Assembly: GCA_003184365.1 (NCBI GenBank)
Contig: NKYR01000105.1
Location: 81,102 to 145,101, forward strand
Reading direction: 5' to 3'
Length of the DNA: 64,000 nt
Source of the DNA: Evernia prunastri
Lineage: Eukaryota > Ascomycota > Lecanoromycetes > Lecanorales > Parmeliaceae
The notes under the pieces are model-generated. The model ran no database searches, was not told the DNA's origin, and worked only from the letters and a program-made list of their open reading frames with translations. Shown piece by piece: positions 33,984 through 45,106 of this stretch. Both the position numbers and the translations under genes were made by a program. Numbering within the stretch: position 1 is the first letter of the stretch; every line of letters begins with the position of its first letter.

Positions 33984-34510
33984 GGCGTGCGATCCCCGGA
34001 GCTGGGTGTGAGATGCGTTGGACAATTTCCCTTCTCTAACCGCGCCGACGTTCCTCGGCTGGTTTATGTAGATCTGTCACCAGTTTCCCCTTGCCTTGTA
34101 GATGTCGCTTGCCGGCAGCTGAGCACTTATTGGAATGAATGCGACTTTGGCCCGTACAGGACTGTTTGCAAATCGAGCACCCGGTGGTTCCGAGGGAAGA
34201 CTTTGGTCTGCCGTCACACGGATTGCGCTTTCGGATTGCTCGGAGTAATTGTTTCTCCCAGAGGTTTGATGAGTGCTCCAAGAGATGAGTTGTGTCAAAC
34301 GGTTGGAAAACGTGGTGACCGATCTCGACGCCAGATGTCACAGATTAAGTTTGACAGCCACGACTTGCACGGTCTCAGATTCCCTCAGTAAAGGAGAAAT
34401 CAAATCGTGGAAGACACGGGAAGATTAGATGTTGTAATTGATGCTTGCTGATAGCAAGGAGTCGATGTGGCAATGAGGATAGTGTTATGTTTTTCGAATT
34501 GAGGACGTTT

Positions 34511-34530
34511 GGGGGGGGGGGGGGGGGGGG
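34511..34530. repeat. G homopolymer, 20 nt
   Basis: Twenty consecutive G, about 0.5 kb upstream of the GATA factor start codon. Confidence 0.85.
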
Positions 34531-34805
34531 TAGGTTGATGGGTTGATGGGAAGGGCGGCGCAATGAAGAGAGGAGAGTAGTAGAGTTGGTGGATGGAAAG
34601 ACGAAGTGGATTGCTTAGAGCAAGTAGAGGGGAAGCGAGACTTGGTGATGAGATCGGGTAGGATTTTTCAGATGGCGTTATGCCTTACAGAACGAGCGGA
34701 CTCTACTGCCACCGAGCATGGGTGTGGGTGGGACGTGCATAGAATGTGTCTAAGCTACATCCACTAGACCCCCCAGGCGGTAGAATTAAAGTGTAACAGG
34801 GATTT

Positions 34806-34863
34806 GGGGGGGGGGGGTTTGAAGGAAGAACCAAGGCTAAAGCTTAGAAATTGGGGGGGGGGG
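34806..34863. repeat. Two G runs (12 and 11 nt)
   Basis: G runs at 34806-34817 and 34853-34863 with AT-rich sequence between them. Confidence 0.8.
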
Positions 34864-35365
34864 AATTTTTAAATTTCAGAGTGGAAGAAAGGGCGGATGA
34901 AGCCAAAAGTGAGATCGGAGATTGCTGCTCCAACCAGTCATCATACAATTTACAACATTTCAATCCTTGCAACCTGCAACACCCTAATTCCCAACCATAT
35001 TCCATGCTAAGCCGAGTCAAGTCAAGCCAAGCCTTCAACTGGGAGCCTTGAAGCGGCTTAGACGTTTGCCCTCGCTCTCTCGATTATCCGTTGGAAAAGT
35101 TAGGGGGGTGATTAAGTCCATTAATAAGGAGTCAAGTACTAAGTACTTAGTACTCCGTGTGATTTATTCAAGGACAAAGTAGAGATTCTAGTTTGACCAC
35201 TTGGCCCGTCTCAGTCAGTTTCTCTGCAATATATCCGTCTGTCCTCGTATGTCTTTTGCACCAATGGGATCAATCCTCCGTGATGCTTGCAACCAAAATA
35301 AACCCCAAAGATTGATGAAATAATAGATACGAAATCGATGACGATCTCATCTTCTTTACCCTTCT

Positions 35366-35381
35366 CCCCCCCCCCCCCCCC
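35366..35381. repeat. C homopolymer, 16 nt
   Basis: Run of 16 C in the pyrimidine-rich flank of the same region. Confidence 0.8.
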
Positions 35382-38300
35382 TTCCTTTCCACTAAAATGA
35401 AAAGTCGGTCCAATTTCCATCGACGGAACAGCATTCTTGTTCCGGAGTGAATCTGGTCCTGACAAGTATCATAGGCAATGATTGTGAAGTAGGTAAAGTA
35501 GGTACGTAGGTACGTAGGTACGTTGGTAAAGGATAATAATATCACAATGCCCGACTTCTTGCTTAGGTAGTAGCAGGAGCTTATATTGTTTATTTCCTAC
35601 CTACAATTCAAATTGAATATGTATCGTATTATGATTCTGCTGGATTGGTGTTGCCTAATCATGAAATGGATAGTCGTGACTCCAGTTGCGTCGTAGAGTA
35701 TGCAGAGTGCACTCTCCAGCGTCCAGGCTTCATCTTCCCGAGAGGCGGCTGACGATCGAAAATAAAAAAAAAGAAATGAAGCTTGCAAGGCTAATCACCT
35801 AATCATCTTAGTGAGCCAGATCTTCTCGCTCAGCGATCGTCGGCGCTTGGCCATGCGATCTCCCCTACCGACAGAAAGACAGGGGTCTATGTATCTCACC
35901 TAGACCCGGCAAACCCCGTAGGATAAACATGTGCATCTACATAATACTACACCACTACTACTCTATATGTTGCTACCGTTGGGACAACTGACCTACCTTA
36001 CCCAAATTATGGAACCATCTAACTACCTAGTAACCGGGCTTACTGCGCCGCACGATTCGTGACGATGAGCCATCCGTGGTCCATCTACCGTCTACCTACC
36101 TCGCCTACTCACTCCCCCGTCCTCTGAAATCTACATAAAGAATTCATTACACCCTCCCAAATAATTAATGGTCTTTTCCAATTGCAACGGTTTTACAAAA
36201 CCCTAAACATCCTCTCTATCAAAGTCCCTCCCAGAAGCGGTTCCCTACATGCGGCTGAATAAAGCAAATCGTTGATGCCCAACCTGTACTTGTACTTGAC
36301 TTACGTACCTACGATATACCCAAGGTACTCGTCGGGGAATCCCCAACTGGGCCAAGTCAAACATTGCTTGGATTGCCCCAATCCGTTACAAGGTCCAATG
36401 GTTTTATGCACGGTTCAAACCAAGTCGCGAAACCCGGAGGGGTAAAGCTTTGCAGCAGGAAAACCTTTGTTGAACGGGCTTGGAACCTCTGGAACGCAAT
36501 TTTGGGATGGGAAACCGATCCACGCTGCCTTCGTAGAATTTTCTCCAAACGGCACAAACTAGGTGGATGCCCGAGTCAAAACAATACGCAGGGTGCCGAA
36601 CAGCAGAAGCGCGAGCTTATGATTTGGTACCGAGCGACCGAGGCTCCTGGAATAGCAGTAGGCAAAAAAAGGGTGTTGTGCTGCATGCAGGGTCCTCCGG
36701 AACGGTAACCGGATCCTGTACAGTTTAAAAAGAATTTTAGATTTTATGAGATGACGGACTTGTATAAAAGAAAGATTGATGTAGACTACTCGGACCGAAA
36801 CAGTGCAAAGTGATGGGGTTTTGATATCCGAGAAATGCCGCTCGGCGCTGTCAACGTCGCAGTAGTAGTTTGTATGTAGTTAAGCAATGAAGCAGGTCAT
36901 GCAAGACACCGTCCTGCAAGAACCATTTTGCCACTTAATTGCATGCGAGGCGGCCAAGGAACGGGCGGACTTTTTTTCCCCCTTAAGCGAGCAGGAAAGA
37001 ATCATCATTGGTCTTCTCTGTAATGTAGTGGGTAGTGGGGTATACGGGCTAAGCAAAGGGTTCGGATGATGCTCACGAGGTGACGAGTCTGATGTTGGTT
37101 GTCCTTCTCTTAGAAAAAAGTGGATTTGGCATCCTTGGGGTCTTGGGTCTTGACACCATCATCCAAATCCAAAATGTTGATGAATAGAAGAAGCATGGAT
37201 TTTGGCTGGTCAAAGAGCCCGCCTCTGTTAGCGCAATCACAGGAATTGTATGAGAGGAGTGTAGAGTACTTGGGGGACTTTTTTTTTTCTCGATTGCCGT
37301 CCCCTCGATAGTGATCGCTGCATCGTGCATGAAATCCATGCACTCCTGCAGTAGAAAATAACAGTAGTGGTAATGCACCATCCCTTAGCTTTGGATTTTC
37401 ACACCAGAGTCTGCTTTTCCTCTTCCCCCTTCTCCCTTTTCCCCATCATACAAGGATTGAAGTTCCTATCGGTACTTCCGCTTTCTCTCCATAATTCTCC
37501 TATCAACTTGACTGGTTATGGACGCGGCGACCATGTCCGTGCTGGCAGTGGGCATGATCAAAGGGAATCCATTATCCACCTGTCATAGACTGGGCAAATG
37601 ACCACCCAAGTAAGGTTGACTCTTTCCGTCGCCTCAGTGACGTGATTGTCGTGGGATGATGGATCCGAGAAACCTCATGTCGCTTTGCTTCGTGAAAGAG
37701 TGCGGGAAATTTTGGAAATTGGCATCTTGCTAAGCCTTAACCAGTCTAGCCCATTATGCTACATCCCAGCCGGCCGCGAATCATTATCACTATCACGATA
37801 TTTCTCAGGTACCTGGGCCTGGCAATTGGTATCTACGTCTTTCAAGTGCTTGTACCTACGTCTTCAAGTGCTCATACATCTCAACTGGAACCTCTTCATC
37901 AACCAGATCCCTGCTTTTACTCTCGAAGGTGGTCGGAGTCACAAATCTGCAATCTGTTGTCTATAACTCGCCTCTTTGCCTCTTCTATCGCATCGGCTTC
38001 AAAGTAAATGTAAATTACGCTGCTTTGGAGGCCCAGTCGCCCTTTCCATCATCTCCAATAATGGATGTCTCCTTATTCCCGCACTCTTTTTGCAACCTTG
38101 ATTCCATGTTGGCAATCACCACTCTAGACGCCCTGGATGATGGAAAACTCTGACAGCGCCCTAACCGCGTGATTAGAAGGGGGAGAGCTCCCAAGCAATC
38201 ATTCTCCGACACTGATGTGTACTGGAATGTACATCAAAAGCCTAGAGGTTCCTCCCTCACCGCTTCTTGTCTCTGTCGCGCTTCTTACATACCCGAGACA

Positions 38301-39435
38301 GCTCAGCTGATTGAGTCCTTGAGCATCTTGCAGAAAGAATACCTCCCCAGTGCTCTTCGTTACAGATGGACAACGCTACAATGGCCTGGGACGACGCGTC
38401 CTGTATAGATAGCGTGGTCGCTTGATCAGTGTTCACATACCCTTGGCCTTCATTCGAACTAAAAGTGTCGTACAAGCATTCGCACATGCTTGTGGCCTTG
38501 GAAACAGGTCTCTACTTACTCAAGACGCCGGCAACGTTGCATTACCGACACAATACGGCCACTATTATCCAACAGTTTGACAGCTGCTACATAGTTTCAT
38601 CGCCTCTTCGTTAGCAAAGGAACGAGACAGGTAACTCGCGATCCAGCTCGATGGAGTCCATGCCGGTCAACAATTGAAGTCATGCATGGCGGCCTGCGCA
38701 TGTGTTACAGTAAGTCCGCCTGGTTGTCTGTACAGACTTCCAACCCACACTACAATGCTATTTTTACGCCAGTTCCCGGATGCCTCTGCCCCGCAAAAAC
38801 TGTTGCTCACCAATTGATTCACGCAGTCTGGGCTCGGCGCCCTCCTCACGGACTCGCGGTGGCTAGATAATATACCGGAGTCATGAATTTTCAGAGAGAT
38901 AACCATCTCACCGCCTTTTTGAAAAGAAACAAACCCGCGATCCACGGCAGTTGGCTACAAGCGCTCAAACCTACGCATTGACATGGGATTCGACAACTGC
39001 ACGGCATCGACTGATTAAGCTCACATCTCCTGATCTCTGAGATCCTTCCCTCGGCGCAATAAGCGGCTTGTCGCGGCAGTGTACCTAAAAATGACGGCGG
39101 GAGGTCGCTTATAATAATGGCAAAGATAATATTCCGAACCAACATGACAGTCTGCTGGCTTGAAAAGGCGGTCTGCTGCATCGTTCTTCCGACATTTGAG
39201 GAGGATGTTTGTTCCTCAGATGTAGGAACATATCACAACGGCAGACCGACTCGGCATTGAGTCAAAATTGTTGGGGTGGGACATCTGCAGCTACGAGGGC
39301 GAGTTGTTTCTGAGGTCCCGGTGACAAGTCAGGGATGCGAATTGAGAGGTCGGGTACTCGCAGCGGATAAGGACATCTTTCAAAGCAAAGTTGTAGGCAA
39401 GCCTCAGATCAAGCCACTGCCAGGGCGGTGATCTG

Positions 39436-40184
39436 ATCTGCATGTCTGACAGCGGTCTGTTGCATGAGGGCCTTCCTGGTTTCCACTGGCTGCGGCCACT
39501 TCCAGTACGATTGGGATAATAATGATGTAGGGCAAACGCGTAGAAGTAACTTTGATCGGATTACTGCAGGATTTGATGAAGGGGCTTCTGCATTTTTGAC
39601 AGCGGGTAGTCTTTGTGAGACACAATCCCTTCCTATCGAGTTGTTACCACTACCGGAGGTGCCTCTGGCGCTCTAGTCTATCTTCATAAGCTTAAAAGAT
39701 GTGATGTCAATCCTCTCCCTGGTGTGCTGACAGCGCTCTGCTGCATAGCTTTCTCCCCACCCACGACCTAGGGTGCCAAATAACAATGGAAGATTGCTTC
39801 AGGCAAGATAACCTTGCAACTGCCCAGCTTGGCCGTGTGCATGTTGTGTCCTGCATCACTTGTACGCTTAGGCCGCTGAAGAAGACGGCGGACAGCGGTA
39901 GGTCACATGTAACAAAGAGGGGCAGATAGGCCAGATAGGCCAGATAGGATGAGTACCTAGCTGCACGTCTGACAGCGCTCGACTGCATGGCTCTACTGCA
40001 TCTCCTGCATCACTTTACTGCTATTCACCCCCTCCATGTCGTCATAAGTGCATCGCTGACTCTTGAGGTTACGAGTCCAGCGAGCAGCGGATATATACAG
40101 TGCGAGTAGCGTAGAGCCAGAGAGGAAAGGCCGAAAGGGCAAAAGCTGGGCAGCTGCACGTCTGACAGCGGTCTGCTGCTTGGA
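39436..40184. repeat. Four interspersed copies of a 20-bp motif
   Basis: CTGACAGCGSTCTGCTGCAT and close variants start at 39446, 39727, 39969 and 40162, all on the same strand. In copies 1, 3 and 4 the motif is preceded by CTGCAYGT. Spacings are about 281, 242 and 193 bp. The DNA between copies is mostly unrelated. A degenerate half copy (GGCGGTCTGCTGCATCG) lies near 39167. I do not know its role. Confidence 0.75.
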
Positions 40185-42134
40185 GTTTCCTATTGCGGCA
40201 CTAGGAGGGAATCGATTTGGGACTCTACCCCGGTTGCTAGCCCGATGGGAAAGCACACCTCGAAAGGCGGCTGGTCACATATCACACAATCCTACCATTC
40301 ATTCATTCATTTGTTCCATCCCTCACTGATCACTCATCTTTCGAGCCGCTCTGGACCTGGATACTTGATATATACTTGAGTCCCTGCGCAAATTGTGCAG
40401 ACTGCGCATCCCCTTAGGCCAAAACCCCAAACGTTAACGGTTTCGACTTCCAGAATTGGACGGATTTTGGTCAAGGGTGAAAGCTTGTTGTTACCCTCTT
40501 CTGCCTGATTGGCACGCATCTCAACCGTTGCTTTGGAGTCTTGGACGGACCGGTTTTTCCTTTCTTTCAATTGCGATAGCATCTCAGATTCCCACCTGGG
40601 GCTCCATTCGCATCTTTGGCCCATCTCGATCAATCTCGATGGCACATCCGCCGCCTCCGGTCCATGTTCCGGTGAGCCGGTCTTGCTATTATTTTCTTTA
40701 GAAGCAAAAAAGAAAAGAAAAATGCCTTGGCGCTCGAGCAATTCTTTACCTTAAGTAAAAGTTACCCTAAGTTACGGTTCTACTTTCTCTACGGTAAACT
40801 TACTCCTCTTATTCACCTTACTCACCCTCCAAGGCCACAACCCCATGCACGCCCCGCGAGCGGCTACATTAGTTAGCTGCATGCAACGACAGCTGTCAAG
40901 AATGCAGATATGCGATCCGATCCCCCCCCCCCTGCCACCCCATCATCTCCCCCACAAAGCGACTTCTTTATTGGGCTGTATAGGCCGATGTAGCCTGACG
41001 GGACACCTTGCATCTTAGCCCCGCCGGAGCTTGGCCAACCCCCTGAACTCCAATGATTTTCTTTCCTCTCAAGCCGAAGCACCTTCCCCCTCTTCCTCTC
41101 CCCTTCTCTCTTAACTTCCCCAAAAAGCAAAAGAACAGAAAAGGAAATCAAAGGGGAAGGAGAAAAAAGAAAAAAGAAAAAAGAAAACAATACCCTCGCA
41201 GCGGCTAGGTGGCGTGATCAGCCCCAAATCTGCGGCTTTTTTGGAAAACAAATCTGCGATAACGTATGCACGAGCGCCGATCACTGCATGAGCGTTTTTT
41301 TAGCGGCCTCTTTTTTCTTTTGACCCTATTCTTTCTCTCTCTCTTTTTTCCTTTTTAGCGTCTCGGCGATGTAGACTCGGGCTTATTAATTGGCGTATTA
41401 TTGGGATCGGCGATTGGGGCAGGAATGGCCTGGTTTGCGTGGGACGGGGCCGATGCCGGCGGTCTACCGCCGGGGGTTTTTTTTGGTGTCGGGGGTTGTA
41501 GGTAGGTACGTAAGTTGAAGGGCTCGGGGGTTGCGGTTGGTGCCTTTTTTGAAGGAGAATGAGAATAATATCGACCGGCGACCGGTCATCTCTGGCCTTT
41601 GAATAGAGATTGGATGGGATCGGGCTTTGGGGGGTTTTTTGTTTTTGTTTATCGTTTTCCTTTTCTTTTTTCTGCTGTTTGTTTGAGGGGAAGCGATGGC
41701 ATCGAGGGTCGAGAACGACCTGACGAACATAATAGGTAGATAGAAATATATACCTAGGCGGAAATATGTTAGATAGTCAGGTGAAGGTGAATGATGTCGC
41801 CGTTAAGAGTTAACTCAGAGCGAGCAAAAGCTGCGATACCTATCTTACACTCAACTCCACTCCACTTGTCTTGTCTTCTACGTAGGTACTCTACTCTACT
41901 CTACGCACATGAAACTTTGGACTGGACTGGACTCGACTGGAAAAGCAGAGACCGCCGAGGCGCCCATTCCATCGTACTCTACCAGCCCCAGCCCCATTGG
42001 ATATCGATATTTTCCATATGGCTGGAAATACCATAGCGAACACTGACTGGCTTGCTTGAACTTTGAAGCCGGCGCGAAGGCACGTTTTACCGTTGCTTGT
42101 ACTCTATGCCCTCACCGTCTCACTACAATACACT

Positions 42135-42158
42135 GCACTCACTCACTCACTCACTCAC
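42135..42158. repeat. (ACTC)n microsatellite
   Basis: About six tandem ACTC units. Confidence 0.85.
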
Positions 42159-42695
42159 AAACAACACCACAACACCACAAGCGCATCTCATCCTCATCAT
42201 CATTCTCACCCTCATGCTCATTCTCAGCCCAACAATCATTCGCATTCGCATTCTGCCTACTCTACCGCACACCACAACTATTTCTCCGGCGCTCGGGGTT
42301 CCATTCCAGTTTACATACAATAGAGTACCTAGGTAGCTGGCCACCCACCCACCACCATTCTCCCCCCCTCCTTCCACTGGCCTTGAGAAAACGCCCCCCG
42401 ACCAGATCCGGTCACGCTGGCCCACCGTGCATCCTGTATAAAAACGAACGCCGCGCATCATTGAATGCATGAATTTGCGAACAAATCGGCCTTTGCCCTG
42501 CCCTGCATGTATGTAAGAAACGGCAACGGATGCATTCGCCGGTTTTCGTGATTTCAAACGCCAATGGGCTTAGATTTATAGATCTTTCAAAACGTGCGAG
42601 CAGGCTGTTTCATTCTCTCTCTCTCTCCCCTCGTTGTACGCAATGGATGAGAAGTAGGTATGGTGGACGGACAGGACGCCTCGTGGTCATGTTCA

Positions 42696-44582
42696 TCACC
42701 GATCAATCACCCGGCTCAAGCCCCTAAGTACGTCCCTCATCGCTGGCTCGCCGCCCTCTCCCGCAGCCCTGGCCCTGCCTTCTTTGTCCCTCTTCTCCAG
42801 CGCTTCCGCGCTCATGCCCAGCACCTCGTCCGCCATCTTTTCCGCGGCGTCCTTGTACGCACCCAGTGCGTGGACGTTGTGGGCGAACTTGTCGACTTCG
42901 AATTCGAGGTTCTGGTTTATGCTTTGGAGACGCGAGGATGTGGTTGCCGAGAGGGAGGGCTGGAAATCCGAGATGAATGATTGGAGGGTCTCCAGCGCGG
43001 CTGTTTGGGAGGGATCGGAGAGGAGGTTGGAATCGATGGCTGAAGGGGCTGGTGGGTCTGAGGGTAGAGGTGGGAGGAGGACTGCGCTGTCGGGCGGAGG
43101 GCGGAGGAGAGATTCCCATGTTTGGCGCTCGCTTTGGAGACTGGAATACGGATTACTATCAGTACTTGTCTCTCTCGAGGGATAAAAGTAGGGTGTAGTT
43201 CTTACCGGGCTATTTGCTGCTCTAGATCTTGTATCTTCGCTAGGTTCGAGACATTCATCGGATTTGGTTTTGGTAACGATGGTTCTGGTGTTGAATCATT
43301 CTGTGATGGACTTAGTACTTTTCCAGACGTCTTTTGATCTAGAATTATATAATATACCCTGCTGAACCAGTCTGACATCTCAGACTTTGTTGAGAAGTCT
43401 TTCAGTAATTGTGATTGTATCTCACGAGCTGTACATAGATGTTAGCCAATGCTCTCATACCAATTTGAAGTGAACAGACCTGCTAATATTGCATTCCCAT
43501 CTTCTGTCGAAAACGTCGGCTTCTCGCCCAACGCTCGTGTCGCACACCAAGTGAGGAGCTGCTTCATTCGTCGTGGCTCCGAAAGTCCATCGCTTGCTAT
43601 GTGCTTGTAGAACTCCGAACTCTCGACTTCGTCGTGAGGCATGGCTGGTTTACAGTCAGCGGTGACACTGTCAAGGCAGAAGTGAATCCTTTACCATTGG
43701 ATTTGCCTGTGTCAATCAATGAACTTGCCCTTCGGCCCCTCATACCCAGGCTACTTCTTCGACTGGCGTTCGTCTTCCTCATCTCCTTGTTCCGCCGTAT
43801 TATCGGAGTATCCGCGAACGGCAAGGCAATCTTCGTAGCGTCGAACGTGACCTCAATCGGCTGCGTACGATCCTGCTGTGGCTCTTGTCTCGCTCGTTCG
43901 TTCTCCGCGTGCGATATTCCGCCTGTATGATCCGGCTTCAGCTCGCTGGATGCACGGTCCTTCCTCCTCTTCTTGACAAGCAGTGGCGGTGGATCCGCAC
44001 TCTCATGTTCTCCGCTATGCCTTGTGCTTCTTCTCTTAGCCGTTTGCCCTCCGTTCTCGTCCGGCGCGGCACTGGGCGAAGCCGTGGCTTTCTTCTTGGA
44101 CTTCCTCGTTGGTGCTGGTTGAGCTAATTCCTCCTGCCTAGGTTCCTCAGCCGTACTAGCCAGTGCAGCCTCCGCTTTTGCTTTCTTTGCGCGCGTCCGC
44201 GTGAACGCAAACCCATCGTCTTCTTCTTCCCAGGCTAAAGGTTCGGTCAGTCAAGTTTCTTTAATGTCCCCACTCCAGTCTCTCCCTGGTGGAGCTCCAA
44301 GAGAAGCCCGTTTCTTCACGGTGTTCAGGGCTGCTCACCACCTGGTTTCCTTTTCGCCGCTGGTTTCGCACCAGTAGTGTTTATACTGCCCTTTCCTTGC
44401 TTCCCTGTGGCATTTTGACGCCCCTTGACCGGCTCCGAATCGTGTATTATGCCATTGGCGAATGGTGCGTCTTCCTTGTCCTCAAGTCTTGAGCTTCTCC
44501 TTCGTCCACCCCGTGAAGGCTCACTCATCATATGTGGGTTGTTAATTATTTGCAGCGGAGCGCGCGTCGCGTAAGCTGTCAT
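42696..44582 (-). CDS. DSN1: Kinetochore protein Dsn1/Mis13 (Mis12/MIND complex)
   Basis: A subunit of the Mis12/MIND complex, which links inner-kinetochore CENP proteins to Ndc80 and Spc105 at the centromere. Five exons read 44582-44339, 44234-43695, 43644-43480, 43428-43206 and 43140-42696, 538 residues. The N-terminal third is basic and disordered with the family motif RGGRRRSSRLEDKED. A second basic patch (NASRRSSLGMRGRRASSL, near 240-260) looks like the Aurora-B phosphorylation region of Dsn1 proteins. The conserved core begins at AMPHDEVESSEFYKHI, then SEPRRMKQLLTWCATRALGE, the signature of the family. A coiled coil (AKIQDLEQQIARLQSERQTW) and a helical C-terminus (VDKFAHNVHALGAYKDAAEK) follow. 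Exon 3 has a weak GTCTGT donor. The match was recognised from family sequence features only. Confidence 0.88.
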
Positions 44583-45106
44583 TGATGCTGCTACAGAGTT
44601 TGATGATCGTGGTCGATGATATCAAAGCCCGCGCGTAGTAGGATCAAATTTGCTATTCTCCGAAGGTGTCGAGACTTTGGCGGAGAACTGCAGTCGCACC
44701 TTCCTTTTCTATGCGATCGCATGAACACCTTGGTAGCTGACTTTTCGTGAGGCGTATCGTCGCAGTTCCGAGGTCGAAGTTGTTGAAGATGAGGGGGCCG
44801 GAAGCTTGAGTTCGCTGTTTACATTTCGTGTTACCGCTAGCCAAATGAGGATTAGCCCCAAAAGTCCTCATCAAAACACGCGATGTTTGTATGTTTCGTT
44901 TTCAAGAGAACGCAATCTTTCTTTCTTCCAGGCAACATGCCCGAGTCAATACGTTTCAGACTATATCTATAGCCGGCGAGGTATACTATGGTAATGCTAC
45001 GCTCTACAGAGAAAACAACAAGGAGCAAACGCTACGCTCCTTTTCGATATTTTCATCCAGTGCCGCAATGCTATTTACTAAAGCAGTCGTTAGGCAAGAT
45101 GCGTCT
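44583..45106. other. Intergenic between DSN1 and PSD2
   Basis: About 520 bp holding the DSN1 promoter and the PSD2 3' UTR. No other feature was seen. Confidence 0.5.

Larger units (their letters stand above)
33984..42695. other. 8.7 kb gene-free region upstream of the GATA factor
   Basis: The largest gap in the window. The left part is the presumed promoter and leader of the nsdD-like gene; the right end is the 3' flank of the kinetochore gene. All open frames are short. The longest, 135 codons at 40334-40741 on the minus strand, has no domain. It contains G and C homopolymers (34.5-35.4 kb), a four-copy 20-bp motif (39.4-40.2 kb) and an ACTC microsatellite. No transposon protein or terminal repeat was recognised. 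Confidence 0.5.

Noticed and set aside
36405..36430. GGTTCAAACC, a perfect match to a pol III B box
   Set aside because: No A box at the right distance and no cloverleaf with a paired acceptor stem could be formed around it.
40334..40741. Minus-strand open frame of 135 codons in the 8.7 kb gap
   Set aside because: The sequence looks mildly protein-like, but there is no domain or splice support and it lies next to simple-sequence DNA. Transcript data would be needed.
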